NCBI GenBank assembly: GCA_013287965.1
Contig: JABDCU010000015.1
Location: 1-39,874 of the forward strand
Direction: 5' to 3'
DNA: 39,874 nucleotides
Source: Candidatus Omnitrophota bacterium
Lineage (GTDB): Bacteria > Omnitrophota > Gorgyraeia > Zapsychrales > Fredricksoniimonadaceae
Shown: positions 25,134-33,424 of the stretch, piece by piece
Layout of the letters: the number at the start of each line of letters is the position of its first letter
Position numbering within the stretch: position 1 is the stretch's first letter
The notes under the pieces: model-generated
The model's input: only the letters and a program-made list of their open reading frames with translations
Told to the model about the DNA's origin: nothing
The model's database searches: none
Translations under genes and position numbers: made by a program

Positions 25134-25676
25134 TCATTGATGCTTTCCTAAAGTCCAAGAAATAATCCTGTTTAATTTATTGAATACCCAATTCTCTTGA
25201 AACAGAGGTGCTGTTAGCTTTTTTAACTTCTGAACTTTATTATTAAGCTCTTCTTGTTCCGATTGACTTCTAAATTCGGAAACCTCACGTTTCATAATTT
25301 TTAATAAACGATAATCATCAGCATTGCCCTTACCGCAAATACAGACGAAAAAATATTGGCTCAAATAGTTTTTAAGCAAATCCGAAAATTGCATTTTTCG
25401 GTATTTGTCAATGTTTTGTCTTTCAATCTCGACTTTTTTCATCTGTACTTTTTCTTTGGCCTCTTTTTGTTGTGCCCACATTAGCTCATGGCGTTTTCTA
25501 TTCTCCTCCATACGTTTTCTCTTTCTCTCCTCTAAAATCTGACAATCTTTACAAATCTCTTTCCACCATTCGTCTTTAAGCTTGATACAAAACTTTTCAA
25601 GCTTCTCCCAAAGTTCTGGATGGTTATAAATAAAAGCTAATTTCCTGTTTAAAACAATTAACGACTTAGAGTTCAT
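25134..25676 (-). CDS. Unknown protein with a charged coiled coil
   Basis: A 180-residue protein. Residues about 35-95 are dense in Lys/Arg/Glu (ILEERKRKRMEENRKRHELM) and should form a long coiled coil; Cys pairs occur at KEICKDC and FFVCICGKG. No recognised domain. AGGAG precedes the ATG, which overlaps the stop of the recombinase-like gene as ATGA, so the two are translated together. It might be a partner of that protein. Confidence 0.65.
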   Translation of the reverse strand: MNSKSLIVLNRKLAFIYNHPELWEKLEKFCIKLKDEWWKEICKDCQILEERKRKRMEENRKRHELMWAQQKEAKEKVQMKKVEIERQNIDKYRKMQFSDLLKNYLSQYFFVCICGKGNADDYRLLKIMKREVSEFRSQSEQEELNNKVQKLKKLTAPLFQENWVFNKLNRIISWTLGKHQ

Positions 25677-26509
25677 AATTTTTCTCCTGTGTTATTAGGT
25701 TTAAACATATCTGTTTTACCTATGTCCGTTACTGTTACCTTCTTATCCATTGATTTTAAATATCTCCTTATGCTCCTAATGTCACAAAGCCCGAGTAAAT
25801 TCTGAATCTCTGACAATTTCATTCCTTTTTTCAAACAATTTTCAAAAAAATAGATTCTGAATAATTTTGGAGAAATGGCCCGCCCTTCTCCGAGGGATAC
25901 GTTTTTATTCAATTTTGCGAAGATTCTTTCTATCTTGCCTACACTCAAATTGAAAACATTATTGCTATACACCCCGCAATATTCGTAATACCAGCCCATG
26001 AGTCTTTTCAGTTCATCATCCAGCGTTAATTTTCGGGTCAATCCTTGATTATTGGGAATTTCAAGACACCCTTCTTCAAATTTGAAATAATCCCACTTCA
26101 ACTCAATCAATTCCTTAATCGTTAAACCAAGTTCTAAAAAACGTAATATGGTTACGACCCTTAATGATTGTCGGAAATAATCGTTGATATACTGATAGAT
26201 AGCTCTATTCTCATCATCCGTTATCGGACTAATGGCTTTCATTGGTATATGCTTTTGCCTGGGAAACGAAAGGTCTGTCCTGCCCTGAAATTCAAAGAAT
26301 TTGTGGAGCGAACAGATAATCTGATTCTTAGTTGACTGTGAGCACTCCCGCTGGGCCAGATAGTCAGCAATTATTTCTTCCGTCAGATGCCCTGGGTCGC
26401 TGACCGTTTGTAACAAGTCTCTGACGTTACGGAGAGCGGCCCTAATGGTTTGCTTCGCTTTACCTTGCAATAGGAGGTGATTCTCAAAGTCATGCAATAC
26501 TTGTTCCAT
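25673..26509 (-). CDS. Tyrosine-recombinase homologue with degenerate active site
   Basis: A 278-residue protein with a SAM-like core-binding domain (about 1-80) and a tyrosine-recombinase catalytic fold (about 95-260). Aligned with the family, the first arginine (GLRxSEL) is T130 (GLTIKEL), the His of HxLR is K215, and the second His/Trp (LGH) is L241. The beta-lysine K160, second arginine R218 and nucleophile position Y250 remain. Losing Arg-I usually abolishes cleavage, so it probably binds DNA without cutting, or acts with another recombinase. The frame extends to 26605, but ATG 26509 has GAGG and overlaps the preceding gene by 20 bases. The stop overlaps the next gene as ATGA. Confidence 0.75.
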   Translation of the reverse strand: MEQVLHDFENHLLLQGKAKQTIRAALRNVRDLLQTVSDPGHLTEEIIADYLAQRECSQSTKNQIICSLHKFFEFQGRTDLSFPRQKHIPMKAISPITDDENRAIYQYINDYFRQSLRVVTILRFLELGLTIKELIELKWDYFKFEEGCLEIPNNQGLTRKLTLDDELKRLMGWYYEYCGVYSNNVFNLSVGKIERIFAKLNKNVSLGEGRAISPKLFRIYFFENCLKKGMKLSEIQNLLGLCDIRSIRRYLKSMDKKVTVTDIGKTDMFKPNNTGEKL

Positions 26510-26729
26510 GTTGAGCCTCCTCTTTGGCCTTATTATTTTTAATCCATTTGACCGCTTTTTTGTACATTTGGGCGGGAAGTATGTAATCCCAGCCTTTTGC
26601 GCCATTTGGATATGAGTATGTGGTCATTAGCTTGAAGTTTTTTAAGAAATCAAGCTTACGCTTCAGCTTTGCATCCATTATGTGTGCTAAGTAAAAACCC
26701 TTCTGGAATAACCATATTTCTTGCTTCAT
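26490..26729 (-). CDS. Small unknown basic protein (79 aa)
   Basis: A 79-residue basic protein, rich in Lys and aromatics (MKQEIWLFQKGFYLAHIMDA, AQMYKKAVKWIKNNKAKEE). The open frame begins at 26867, but AAGGAG six bases before ATG 26729 marks the true start. It overlaps the recombinase-like gene by 20 bases. No family recognised; a DNA-binding accessory role is possible from charge and position. Confidence 0.6.
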   Translation of the reverse strand: MKQEIWLFQKGFYLAHIMDAKLKRKLDFLKNFKLMTTYSYPNGAKGWDYILPAQMYKKAVKWIKNNKAKEEAQHGTSIA

Positions 26730-26816
26730 AGACGCTCCTTGTGTCAGTAGCACCTCAAAATCAGTTGGTAAAACACCGTGCTTTGTTGTTATAAATCTCT
26801 TTAGAAATATAGAATT

Positions 26817-26864
26817 GATGGTGTATACACAAAGAGAAGTTAAAGAAATAAAACATACACCATC
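26817..26864. repeat. 10-bp inverted repeat between primase and downstream genes
   Basis: GATGGTGTAT (26817-26826) and ATACACCATC (26855-26864) are exact reverse complements 28 bases apart, and a one-base bulge extends the pairing outward. It lies about 20 bases past the primase stop. It may be an operator, a terminator without a T-run, or a recombinase binding site. Confidence 0.5.
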
Positions 26865-26885
26865 CAATCTATATTATTTTTTATC

Positions 26886-28988
26886 TCATTTAACAAGGTA
26901 AACCAGCATATTCCTGTTATCACTTGGGTCTTTACCTTGAAAAAGAAGGGTAGCCGCTTCCAACATAGGTAAAATGCTTTTCTGTAATTGCAAATCCGCA
27001 AGGAGGGTTCCATAAAATGACTTATGTTCACGGATTATCTCTTGCCTTGTACGCCCATCCTTAGCTCTTAAAAGCGGGAGGATTACATCCTTGTAAAAAT
27101 TGTAAACGTACACGGGAAGGTTATATTCCTGGGCTTCGGCTATGGTCTGCCAAAGTCTTATGGCTTGCTTAATATCTTCACCGTTGGCGATTATCTCTCC
27201 ATCAGTTGTCCTTTCCCGACTCCAAAGGTTAAGCAAAGCTGATGCTTTGACAAGGTTGATAAAACGCCCAACATCCCTGGTGCTCCTCGATTTTAATTTT
27301 TTGTCATCGGGCAAAAAGACTTTCTCCACTGCCGCAGTGTCATTGAGAATAACATCACGAATTTTCTCATCCCTGATGGCCTTGATTCTGACTTTGAGAT
27401 TATTGCGGGCTGGGTTCTTTTCCAACTCCGCTAAATAGGCTTGGGGGTTAGAATCTTTTAAAATTTTCTCCCCAATAGCTTTTCGTATTTTCTCTTGATT
27501 AATTTCTGGACTTAAAAGAAAAAATCTGGTCACTTCCTGCTCATCAAATCGTAAACCAGCGGAACAGAAAAAAACCGATGGGTAACCTTTGATTAAGATG
27601 TTCTTTGTACGCAACCCAGCGCATTTGGTTTTGTCGGTTATCTTGATAAACATTTCTTTCTGGTCATGCGACAAAAGCGGTCTCAAGTGTTCTAAAAGCT
27701 GTGTATGCGGCTGGTCTGTAAAAATTAAAATCTTTCTGCTTAAATCCGCCACCAATTCCTTTGTATTATCATCCCCATTGGGAAAGTCATGGAAAAACCC
27801 CGTTGGTGAGCAATATCCATGAATCCGAACGTCTTCTGCTGGGAATAACTTTGACAGTTCGATAGGTATATAGCTTTTGCCCGTTGAAGAAGGAGAATTA
27901 AAACTGACATTAAATTGGCAACTATCCGTATATGCCGCTAACATACCTAAAAATGTTATCAACTTATTGGCATTATCTTCCTTGATTGTAAGCCCCAAAA
28001 CATCACATAATTCGTCGGACGTTATGGGTGGGAATATAGGCTGTGTGGGGACAATGATTTTGCCTTGGGCTTTTTTAATCGAATAATCAAGATAAGCCTT
28101 ACCTTGACGTTTTTTGCCCCTGTATTTATCCCCGATAGGATATTTCTGAAATATTTGTTCTATGACCTCATCGTTATGGCCTGCTTTTACAAGGTCGGAA
28201 ATGACTCTGTAGTCAGCTTCACTTCGGGAGGTATATTTATCACCTGGTACTTTGCCTTTCAGAATCAGGTCTTTTGTCTCCTGGCTAATATTTAAGGTAT
28301 CAAGGTTAATTTTTTCGATATTATCGGAAAATGAAACCTCTGGATTCTTGGATTCCAGTTTTGTTTCGCTCTGAAATTTACCAAAATCTTCAAGGACATA
28401 CCTTAAATCAGGCTTTAATCTAATGATTTCAACATTCTTGGCTTCAAGTTTATTGCCCTCCTTATCAGTCTTTTGGTTAATCGTGCCTGGGATTCTGAAA
28501 ATCCGAGACAGGTCTCCGACACTATCGCCGCCGATGGCCTCCTTTATGCCTTTTAAAATGCTTTCGATTTCTGCGGCTTTTCCTTCATCTGTTATTACCT
28601 CTGGTTGGTGTAATAACCAATACACCTGAAAACCATGTCCTGTTGACACAATAATGGAAGGCAAAGGGGTAAACTGGTATATTGATTCGAGAGCCTGGCT
28701 ACGGGTTTCATATTTTGTTTTACCTTTATGACCTTCCTCCCCATAGTCAATGTCGGCCCACAATGCCACGACATGCGAAACGCCTGCCTTAGTACCATCA
28801 TGTCCTTTGCGTGGGCAAACACCAAAATACCCATCAATTTTAAATTTATCCAAATGGGCAATAGCTTCATCCACTGATTGACAAAACACTTGCCTGGGCG
28901 TGGATTTAAACTGTCTTAATTCAATGAAGCCGCCATTTTGACTCAAGCAACTTCCAAACAATGTCTCTAAAAACTGATTTACATTCAT
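26886..28988 (-). CDS. PrimPol-type DNA primase fused to a P-loop ATPase
   Basis: A 700-residue replication protein. Residues about 20-205 are an archaeo-eukaryotic primase (RepB/PrimPol-like) domain: D79 and D81 in VALWADIDYG bind metal, H118 lies in IIVSTGHGFQVYWLLH, and SRIFRIPGTINQK (161-173) is the family signature. A linker follows, then from about 340 an ATPase domain with Walker A SPSSTGKS (365-372) and KILIFTDQPHT as a likely Walker B strand. Such fusions replicate plasmids, phages and integrative elements. AGGAG precedes the ATG. It heads the leftward operon and adjoins a 1-kb non-coding region that could contain its origin. Confidence 0.87.
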   Translation of the reverse strand: MNVNQFLETLFGSCLSQNGGFIELRQFKSTPRQVFCQSVDEAIAHLDKFKIDGYFGVCPRKGHDGTKAGVSHVVALWADIDYGEEGHKGKTKYETRSQALESIYQFTPLPSIIVSTGHGFQVYWLLHQPEVITDEGKAAEIESILKGIKEAIGGDSVGDLSRIFRIPGTINQKTDKEGNKLEAKNVEIIRLKPDLRYVLEDFGKFQSETKLESKNPEVSFSDNIEKINLDTLNISQETKDLILKGKVPGDKYTSRSEADYRVISDLVKAGHNDEVIEQIFQKYPIGDKYRGKKRQGKAYLDYSIKKAQGKIIVPTQPIFPPITSDELCDVLGLTIKEDNANKLITFLGMLAAYTDSCQFNVSFNSPSSTGKSYIPIELSKLFPAEDVRIHGYCSPTGFFHDFPNGDDNTKELVADLSRKILIFTDQPHTQLLEHLRPLLSHDQKEMFIKITDKTKCAGLRTKNILIKGYPSVFFCSAGLRFDEQEVTRFFLLSPEINQEKIRKAIGEKILKDSNPQAYLAELEKNPARNNLKVRIKAIRDEKIRDVILNDTAAVEKVFLPDDKKLKSRSTRDVGRFINLVKASALLNLWSRERTTDGEIIANGEDIKQAIRLWQTIAEAQEYNLPVYVYNFYKDVILPLLRAKDGRTRQEIIREHKSFYGTLLADLQLQKSILPMLEAATLLFQGKDPSDNRNMLVYLVK

Positions 28989-29050
28989 TTCACACTCCTA
29001 TTTGAGGTGTTTAAAATGGATAGGCAAACAGAATCGCCATAAGCAATTTT

Positions 29051-29082
29051 TGTAAACGGATGCCTAAATTTGTACGTTTACA
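29051..29082. promoter_or_regulatory. Inverted repeat upstream of the primase gene
   Basis: TGTAAACG (29051-29058) and CGTTTACA (29075-29082) are exact reverse complements with 16 bases between. The pair ends about 60 bases upstream of the primase ATG, a natural place for a repressor site or for binding by the replication initiator. Confidence 0.45.
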
Positions 29083-29653
29083 TAGGAAAAGACCTTGGCT
29101 TCAAGGTACAGTTTCATTGTGATAAATCAAACCCTGGCAACAAGCCTTTCTTAAAGACAAGCTATCGGCCCGAGAGTTAAAGAAAAAATTTAAAGAATTG
29201 GTACTACTGGAATACAGTTGTCGCTCCCTAACCATTGGTTTGGTTTTGAAATCAGGGGGATGTCAAGCTGTAAGGAAGGATGGAAACACTTAAACGTGGT
29301 GGGTGGAATGAGCGGGAAAGTCGTAATTTATAGGATTTCACATTGCTCGCACACATCACAAGGAATTTTCATCCCGTGATTCTGCATTGTTCATAGGTTG
29401 ACTGCCGTTCCTTCCAGGGTTATTTTGGTGGTTTATCCTATATTAGCAAACATTGAAAACCTACCATCACTTCCATGATAGCAAGCTTAAAGGTCTATTT
29501 TACCCCTCAATTACAGTATATCACATATTTGTCTCACCGTCAAGTTTCTGCTACCATAAATATTATAGTTTGTCAAGTTATTTATTTTATGGAATCGGTA
29601 TCCTCGTCGCTACTTATTCAATTTTATGCCTTAAATGACCCATAGCATCCCCT

Positions 29654-29780
29654 GTAACCAAGAGCCTAAGAAAGCCACCAGAAGGAAGCTCTTGTACACC
29701 AAAGACCTCATTAGCCCCCGAGTCTTGCACCCGCAAGGGGGCGGGAAAGCAAAGCCTGGCGTTGCTCCCCGCAAGGCGGG
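29654..29780 (+). ncRNA. Candidate structured RNA (multi-stem, possible pseudoknot)
   Basis: This GC-rich island in AT-rich DNA can form several stems. CAAGAGC (29659-29665) pairs with GCTCTTG (29688-29694), extended by GTA/TAC outside. AAGAC (29702-29706) pairs with GTCTT (29722-29726), and GCCCCC in its loop (29714-29719) can pair with GGGGGC (29737-29742), giving an H-type pseudoknot. AGCAA..GCC pairs with GGC..TTGCT (29748-29766), and CCCGC-AAG-GCGGG forms a hairpin (29768-29780). Stems could equally form from the other strand, so orientation is not certain. I do not recognise a known RNA family. Open frames cross it on both strands but lack ribosome sites. Confidence 0.35.
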
Positions 29781-29965
29781 AAGGGAAACAATTAACGCTT
29801 TGATAATCCACCTTATCCATTATTATTAAATGAATTTATTAATTTTTATGTGAAAACACCAAACAGCTATGCCGTGTCGGAAGCCGTTTTTTGAAAAAAA
29901 ATCGAGTGGTATTACGCCTTAGCGACTAAACCACCTTTTTTGGTCATAATAGAGCCGAAACATCC

Positions 29966-30076
29966 TCAAATAAAGATTGTTTGCCAGAATAAATCGGAAA
30001 TGAGCAAAAATGATTTATAACCAAGTGATTCCAATATTTGACCAATATAAGAACATTCTGGCTCTTTCTTGGTCAT
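29966..30076 (-). CDS. Possible small protein (36 aa)
   Basis: A 36-residue frame (starting MTKKEPECSYIGQILESLGY) begins directly after an unusually strong GGAAGGAGGTG ribosome site, although the spacing of two to three bases is tight. Nothing similar is recognised. Between it and the 283-residue gene are 253 bases with no convincing gene. Confidence 0.3.
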   Translation of the reverse strand: MTKKEPECSYIGQILESLGYKSFLLISDLFWQTIFI

Positions 30077-30329
30077 CACCTCCTTCCCCAGCTTGCCAAG
30101 CAATCATTTAAACAGGCCAATTATAATCATTGTGGCCCCATGATATTGTCTATCACTTATGCTCGAACACAGCCTGGCCCGTGTCAAATTGCCACAAATA
30201 AGGCCCTGGCGGGGCCAATGGCCGTCAATGGTACAAAAGACCCTCTCCCTATCACAGAAAGGCATTTACAAGCCCTTTTTAAGCCTCTGGTAGGGGTTTT
30301 TACGATATTTTACCGTCTATAACAGTCGG

Positions 30330-31181
30330 TTACACCCCTTTCTTCTCATGGACTTTAATTTGACCTTCGGGGTATCCGCAAAGGCCGTATGTTTCGTCAA
30401 CGCTGTACTTCTCCACCTCGTCAATATAGACTGAAACGCTGTCATATTCAGTCGGCCCCCATTGACGTTTCATGTTAATATCCTTTAACAATTTGACTTC
30501 TAAGACGCTCCCGCTTCCATTCCATTTATCATAGAATCCTGCCCAGGCTTCCTTCGGGATGGTGATTTTATCCCATTGCTTTTGGGCAATATCAATAATG
30601 TTGGTTACGGGCACTTTCAAAAGAAAGACAAATTGATTACAAGAGGACATGATATTGTCAAGCTCCTGCTGGAAACTGGCCTGTTCATATTTACCCCGAA
30701 GCAATTTCTTAATCTGTTTGATATAGTCACTGTCCTTAAAGTCACCGTTACCCCGCTCCGCCCAATTCACTCCCTCGAAGTTTGAATGAAGGGTAATTCT
30801 AAGCACAACATCGGGCGTGTTGCGGATAATGCCCTTGTAGTCAATATCACAAGAAAGATAATCAAGAAATTCTTCCCGTAAGTTGGTATCATGGATATTT
30901 GCCAATTCGGGGAAACGTTCTTGCAAATCATGGACTGCTTGTATTTCTAATTCCCACGAATAATCTAAACATCCTTCCCATATTGCATTTTCAACATCAA
31001 GAATACCATCGGGCTTTTCAAGAATCTTTGCTACCTGCTCCAATGATAGACGGTCATTCCTATCCGCATAAATTTTAGGGCGGTTATTTTGTAAATATTT
31101 GATAACTGCTTCTCTTGTGGCCTTCGGGATATTGAAGCCGTGACACTTTTCAACAAATTTAAATTCTGTTTGGTTTTCCAT
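30330..31181 (-). CDS. Unknown protein (283 aa)
   Basis: A 283-residue soluble, acidic protein, last gene of the second module. No domain is recognised. The N-terminal part is helical (KATREAVIKYLQNNRPKIYA, then LSLEQVAKILEKPDGILDVE), and the middle has a strand-rich WELEIQAVHDL and RITLHSNFEGVNW. The C-terminal part contains LLKVPVTNIIDIAQKQWDKI and GSGSVLEVKLLKDINMKRQW. AAAGGTAGGTG precedes the ATG. The style resembles uncharacterised plasmid and phage proteins; no function can be assigned. Confidence 0.6.
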   Translation of the reverse strand: MENQTEFKFVEKCHGFNIPKATREAVIKYLQNNRPKIYADRNDRLSLEQVAKILEKPDGILDVENAIWEGCLDYSWELEIQAVHDLQERFPELANIHDTNLREEFLDYLSCDIDYKGIIRNTPDVVLRITLHSNFEGVNWAERGNGDFKDSDYIKQIKKLLRGKYEQASFQQELDNIMSSCNQFVFLLKVPVTNIIDIAQKQWDKITIPKEAWAGFYDKWNGSGSVLEVKLLKDINMKRQWGPTEYDSVSVYIDEVEKYSVDETYGLCGYPEGQIKVHEKKGV

Positions 31182-31270
31182 AAATCACCTACCTTTCGGT
31201 TATTCTCCCTCTTGATTGAAAATAACCTGCTGGTCATATAGGGGTCTTTTATGACCTTCCCACCCTGGGC

Positions 31271-31384
31271 TTAGTATGCGCCGTATTTCTTGCCGTGCTT
31301 ATAATGACCGTTCCCGCCTTTTGCATAGGCACAAGCATTTAGCATCAACCCTGCAATAAGCAGAGCCGTAATTAAAATTTTCAT
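31271..31384 (-). CDS. Tiny exported protein (37 aa), possible lipoprotein
   Basis: A 37-codon frame reads MKILITALLIAGLMLNAC then AYAKGGNGHYKHGKKYGAY. The first part is a signal peptide with a lipobox-like LNAC, or a signal peptidase I site after AYA. The mature part would be only 15-20 residues of Gly, His, Lys and Tyr. AGGAAGG lies 11 bases before the ATG. It sits in the operon between the 96- and 283-residue genes. A similar short glycine/tyrosine tail is seen in small secreted entericidin-like proteins, but no homologue is named. Confidence 0.6.
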   Translation of the reverse strand: MKILITALLIAGLMLNACAYAKGGNGHYKHGKKYGAY

Positions 31385-31407
31385 AGTCTTTTAACCTTCC
31401 TTTCTCT

Positions 31408-31698
31408 TTAACTTATCAAGTCAATTAGTTCCCTGTCTAACTGATTGACCTTATTTTGCTTTGTCATCAAGGCCGTCATACCCTCGATATACTCAAACTC
31501 TAAGACATGCCCCTTGACCTTCTCGAAGCGGTCTTTATAGTCGGAAATTGTTTCCCGTGTTAGTGTCTTACCCCATAACAACCGCTTGAGCGGGTCTGGT
31601 GACGGGTTTTCCTTGTCAACATAGACGATAGAATCCGTAAAGCCGTTTTCCGTGCCATTATACATATAACCTTGATACCTTGCCCTTAGTGTTTTCAT
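31408..31698 (-). CDS. Unknown protein (96 aa)
   Basis: A 96-residue protein (starting MKTLRARYQGYMYNGTENGF). No recognised family. The open frame reaches 31848, but that part overlaps the previous gene in another frame, and ATG 31698 follows AAAGGCGGG, so the short form is preferred. The end (KQNKVNQLDRELIDLIS) is helical. It is part of the leftward operon of small element genes. Confidence 0.55.
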   Translation of the reverse strand: MKTLRARYQGYMYNGTENGFTDSIVYVDKENPSPDPLKRLLWGKTLTRETISDYKDRFEKVKGHVLEFEYIEGMTALMTKQNKVNQLDRELIDLIS

Positions 31699-31723
31699 GT
31701 GCCCGCCTTTCTTTGACCCTGCT

Positions 31724-32608
31724 TCATTGCCTGTAAATGTAAATCTCCTCACTTTCAACGGTCTGGACATCTTCCCCGCCATCATACCTATTAAGGGAAT
31801 GGCCCCGCCCGTCATACCGTGCGTCTTTCTTCCACGCTTCATGGTCAAAATATTTCTTTAAATGCTCGTCTTTAATTTCACATAACAAGCAATCGTCAAT
31901 ATAGTTTTCTAATTCTTCATCCCAAAGCGTGTCCATGTCTTCATCATTACCTGCAAGATATTCCACGCCTTGACAAGTGACCCTGTTTCTGTCAACCGTG
32001 ATTTCTAAAGCTTCCCGCACGGTCAAGCCCTCATTCAATCCAACGGCCAAAACTTTCTTGGCTTCGTCTACTGTAGAAAATTGTTTTAAAAAAAGATTGA
32101 AAACTATCTGCGGATGTTTTTCGTATGCTTCCACTAAGTCACGGTCTTTGATTCTCCCTGCCGTTTCTTGCGCTTCGACTTCATCCATTAAGCGGTTAGC
32201 TTGCTCCTCAATGTCGGCAGGTAATTCTTCCACTATCCACCCATGACCGTATTGATAAGACTTGCCAGTCTTTGGATGCTTGACAGTATATTTCTTGACG
32301 GATTTTAAAAACTTGACCGCCCCGTCATAGTCAAGCCGTTTACCTGTCTTCTGCTCCTGGGCCTTAATGACCGCCGTTTGTTCTCTTGTCCCTGCGTTCA
32401 TCCCGTTAAGATGATATTGAGTGCACAAGGTGAGAAAAGCCCGCTGAACTTCATTCTTTGGCTTGATGCTGTCTAAGCATTGCCCCATTGACCCGCCGTA
32501 CTCACCACAAGCGGAAAACTCAAGGTAACCGTTTCTTTCTTGCTGTATTTCGACTTCAACTTTTGCTTTATTCCCGTCTAAGTCTGTAAATATTATTGTC
32601 CGTTTCAT
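31724..32608 (-). CDS. Unknown element protein (294 aa)
   Basis: A 294-residue acidic protein. The N-terminus (MKRTIIFTDLDGNKAKVEVE, then LEFSACGEYGGSMGQCLDSI) is beta-rich with a Gly/Cys segment. A lysine-rich strip follows (VKKYTVKHPKTGKSYQYGHG), then a helical region (LPADIEEQANRLMDEVEAQE) and a C-terminal acidic half. Proteins of this appearance occur on plasmids, but I cannot name a family. It begins in an ATGA overlap with the 61-residue gene, supporting translation of both. Confidence 0.62.
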   Translation of the reverse strand: MKRTIIFTDLDGNKAKVEVEIQQERNGYLEFSACGEYGGSMGQCLDSIKPKNEVQRAFLTLCTQYHLNGMNAGTREQTAVIKAQEQKTGKRLDYDGAVKFLKSVKKYTVKHPKTGKSYQYGHGWIVEELPADIEEQANRLMDEVEAQETAGRIKDRDLVEAYEKHPQIVFNLFLKQFSTVDEAKKVLAVGLNEGLTVREALEITVDRNRVTCQGVEYLAGNDEDMDTLWDEELENYIDDCLLCEIKDEHLKKYFDHEAWKKDARYDGRGHSLNRYDGGEDVQTVESEEIYIYRQ

Positions 32609-32790
32609 ATTGACCCCGCTTTCGATATTGGCCCGATTGAAAGTAAAATCGAAGCCATATTAGAAGGTTTTTGGCTTTCTCCCTCGCCGTTGACCGTTCC
32701 AGCGGTATTAATGACCTCTCTTTCCCGTCTATCCATTGACCCAAAAAGATTTCCTTTTGAAACACCTAAAATTTGATAGTATTTACGCAT
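32605..32790 (-). CDS. Small unknown protein (61 aa)
   Basis: A 61-residue protein that starts inside the resolvase end (ATGCGTAA, eight-base overlap) and ends in ATGA with the next gene, so it is tied in at both sides. The start (MRKYYQILGVSKGN) looks briefly like a J domain, but no HPD motif follows. No function assigned. Confidence 0.5.
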   Translation of the reverse strand: MRKYYQILGVSKGNLFGSMDRREREVINTAGTVNGEGESQKPSNMASILLSIGPISKAGSI

Positions 32791-33424
32791 AGTTTTTGAC
32801 CTGGGTTTTTGCAACAAGCCTTTGAATACTTGAATAACTGATTCTTTTACGCTCGGGCTTGCCCGTGTTGATTTCCTTCGCTATAAGCCTCAATGAAAGC
32901 CCTTTTGCCCTCAAAGCCTCAATAGTGGCAAGGTCTGTCTTTTTAGACGGTCTACCGCCCTTATAACTGCCTTTGGCTTTCTTTTGAGCAATACCCTTCT
33001 TGACCTTCTCGCCGAGGTCTTTTGAAAATTTGTTGGCAAAATAGGTAAACAACGGCTTCACAACATGCCAAGTCAATTCGTTCTCGCTATCAATCCCCTG
33101 CTGTAATGCTATGAACCTGCAACCCCTCTCAACAATGGTATCCAAGAGGGCATTAATCTTGCCTGGGGACTGGCGGGAGAATCTGTCCATTGAGTAAACT
33201 AAAAGGACCTTGAAGCGTTTTAATCGGATACTCTCTAAAACCTCGTCAAGCCTCGGCTGATTATCAGCTTTATAACCGCTTCCATATTCTGAAACTTCCT
33301 CATACTGCCAGCCGTAAGCCTCGCTATATCGGCGCAATTCTTTAAGCTGTACCTCTACATCTTGCTTGTTCTCATCGGTACTACAACGGGCATAAATAAC
33401 CGCCTTAATTGTTTGATTGTCCAT
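32783..33424 (-). CDS. Small serine recombinase (resolvase/invertase family)
   Basis: A 213-residue resolvase. The catalytic domain is about 1-140, with nucleophile S15 in YARCSTDENK and the VLLVYSMDRFSRQSPGKINA helix carrying the conserved DRxSR arginines. A Lys-rich hinge (KKAKGSYKGGRPSKK) leads to a C-terminal helix-turn-helix (LATIEALRAKGLSLRLIAKE). GGAGGG lies in front of ATG 33424, so the upstream in-frame ATG (33436) is rejected. Its role may be dimer resolution, DNA inversion or excision of a sub-element; no crossover site is recognised nearby. Confidence 0.9.
   Translation of the reverse strand: MDNQTIKAVIYARCSTDENKQDVEVQLKELRRYSEAYGWQYEEVSEYGSGYKADNQPRLDEVLESIRLKRFKVLLVYSMDRFSRQSPGKINALLDTIVERGCRFIALQQGIDSENELTWHVVKPLFTYFANKFSKDLGEKVKKGIAQKKAKGSYKGGRPSKKTDLATIEALRAKGLSLRLIAKEINTGKPERKRISYSSIQRLVAKTQVKNYA

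Larger units (their letters stand above)
28989..29965. other. Non-coding region next to the primase (candidate replication origin)
   Basis: No open frame with a credible ribosome site is found in these 977 bases on either strand. They hold an inverted repeat close to the primase gene, several short dyads (for example AACCATTGGTT at 29230-29240), an AT-rich stretch at about 29410-29630, and a GC-rich structured segment at 29654-29780. Position beside a PrimPol-type initiator suggests an origin, but no clear iteron series is visible. Confidence 0.45.

Noticed and set aside
29560-29600. Promoter from TTGACA and TATAAT on the minus strand
   Set aside because: The two boxes are only three bases apart, so they cannot act as a -35/-10 pair.
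29614-29829. Overlapping open frames of 64-68 codons on both strands across the GC-rich segment
   Set aside because: No ribosome sites, and the base pairing potential explains the composition better. Could be revisited if one frame proves conserved.
30082-30250. Cys-rich 53-codon minus-strand frame (MPFCDRERVFCTIDGHW...)
   Set aside because: No ribosome site before the ATG and no recognisable domain; not strong enough to list as a gene.
32605-32790. J-domain protein (start YYQILGVSKGN)
   Set aside because: No HPD motif and no helices II-III; the match is limited to the first residues.
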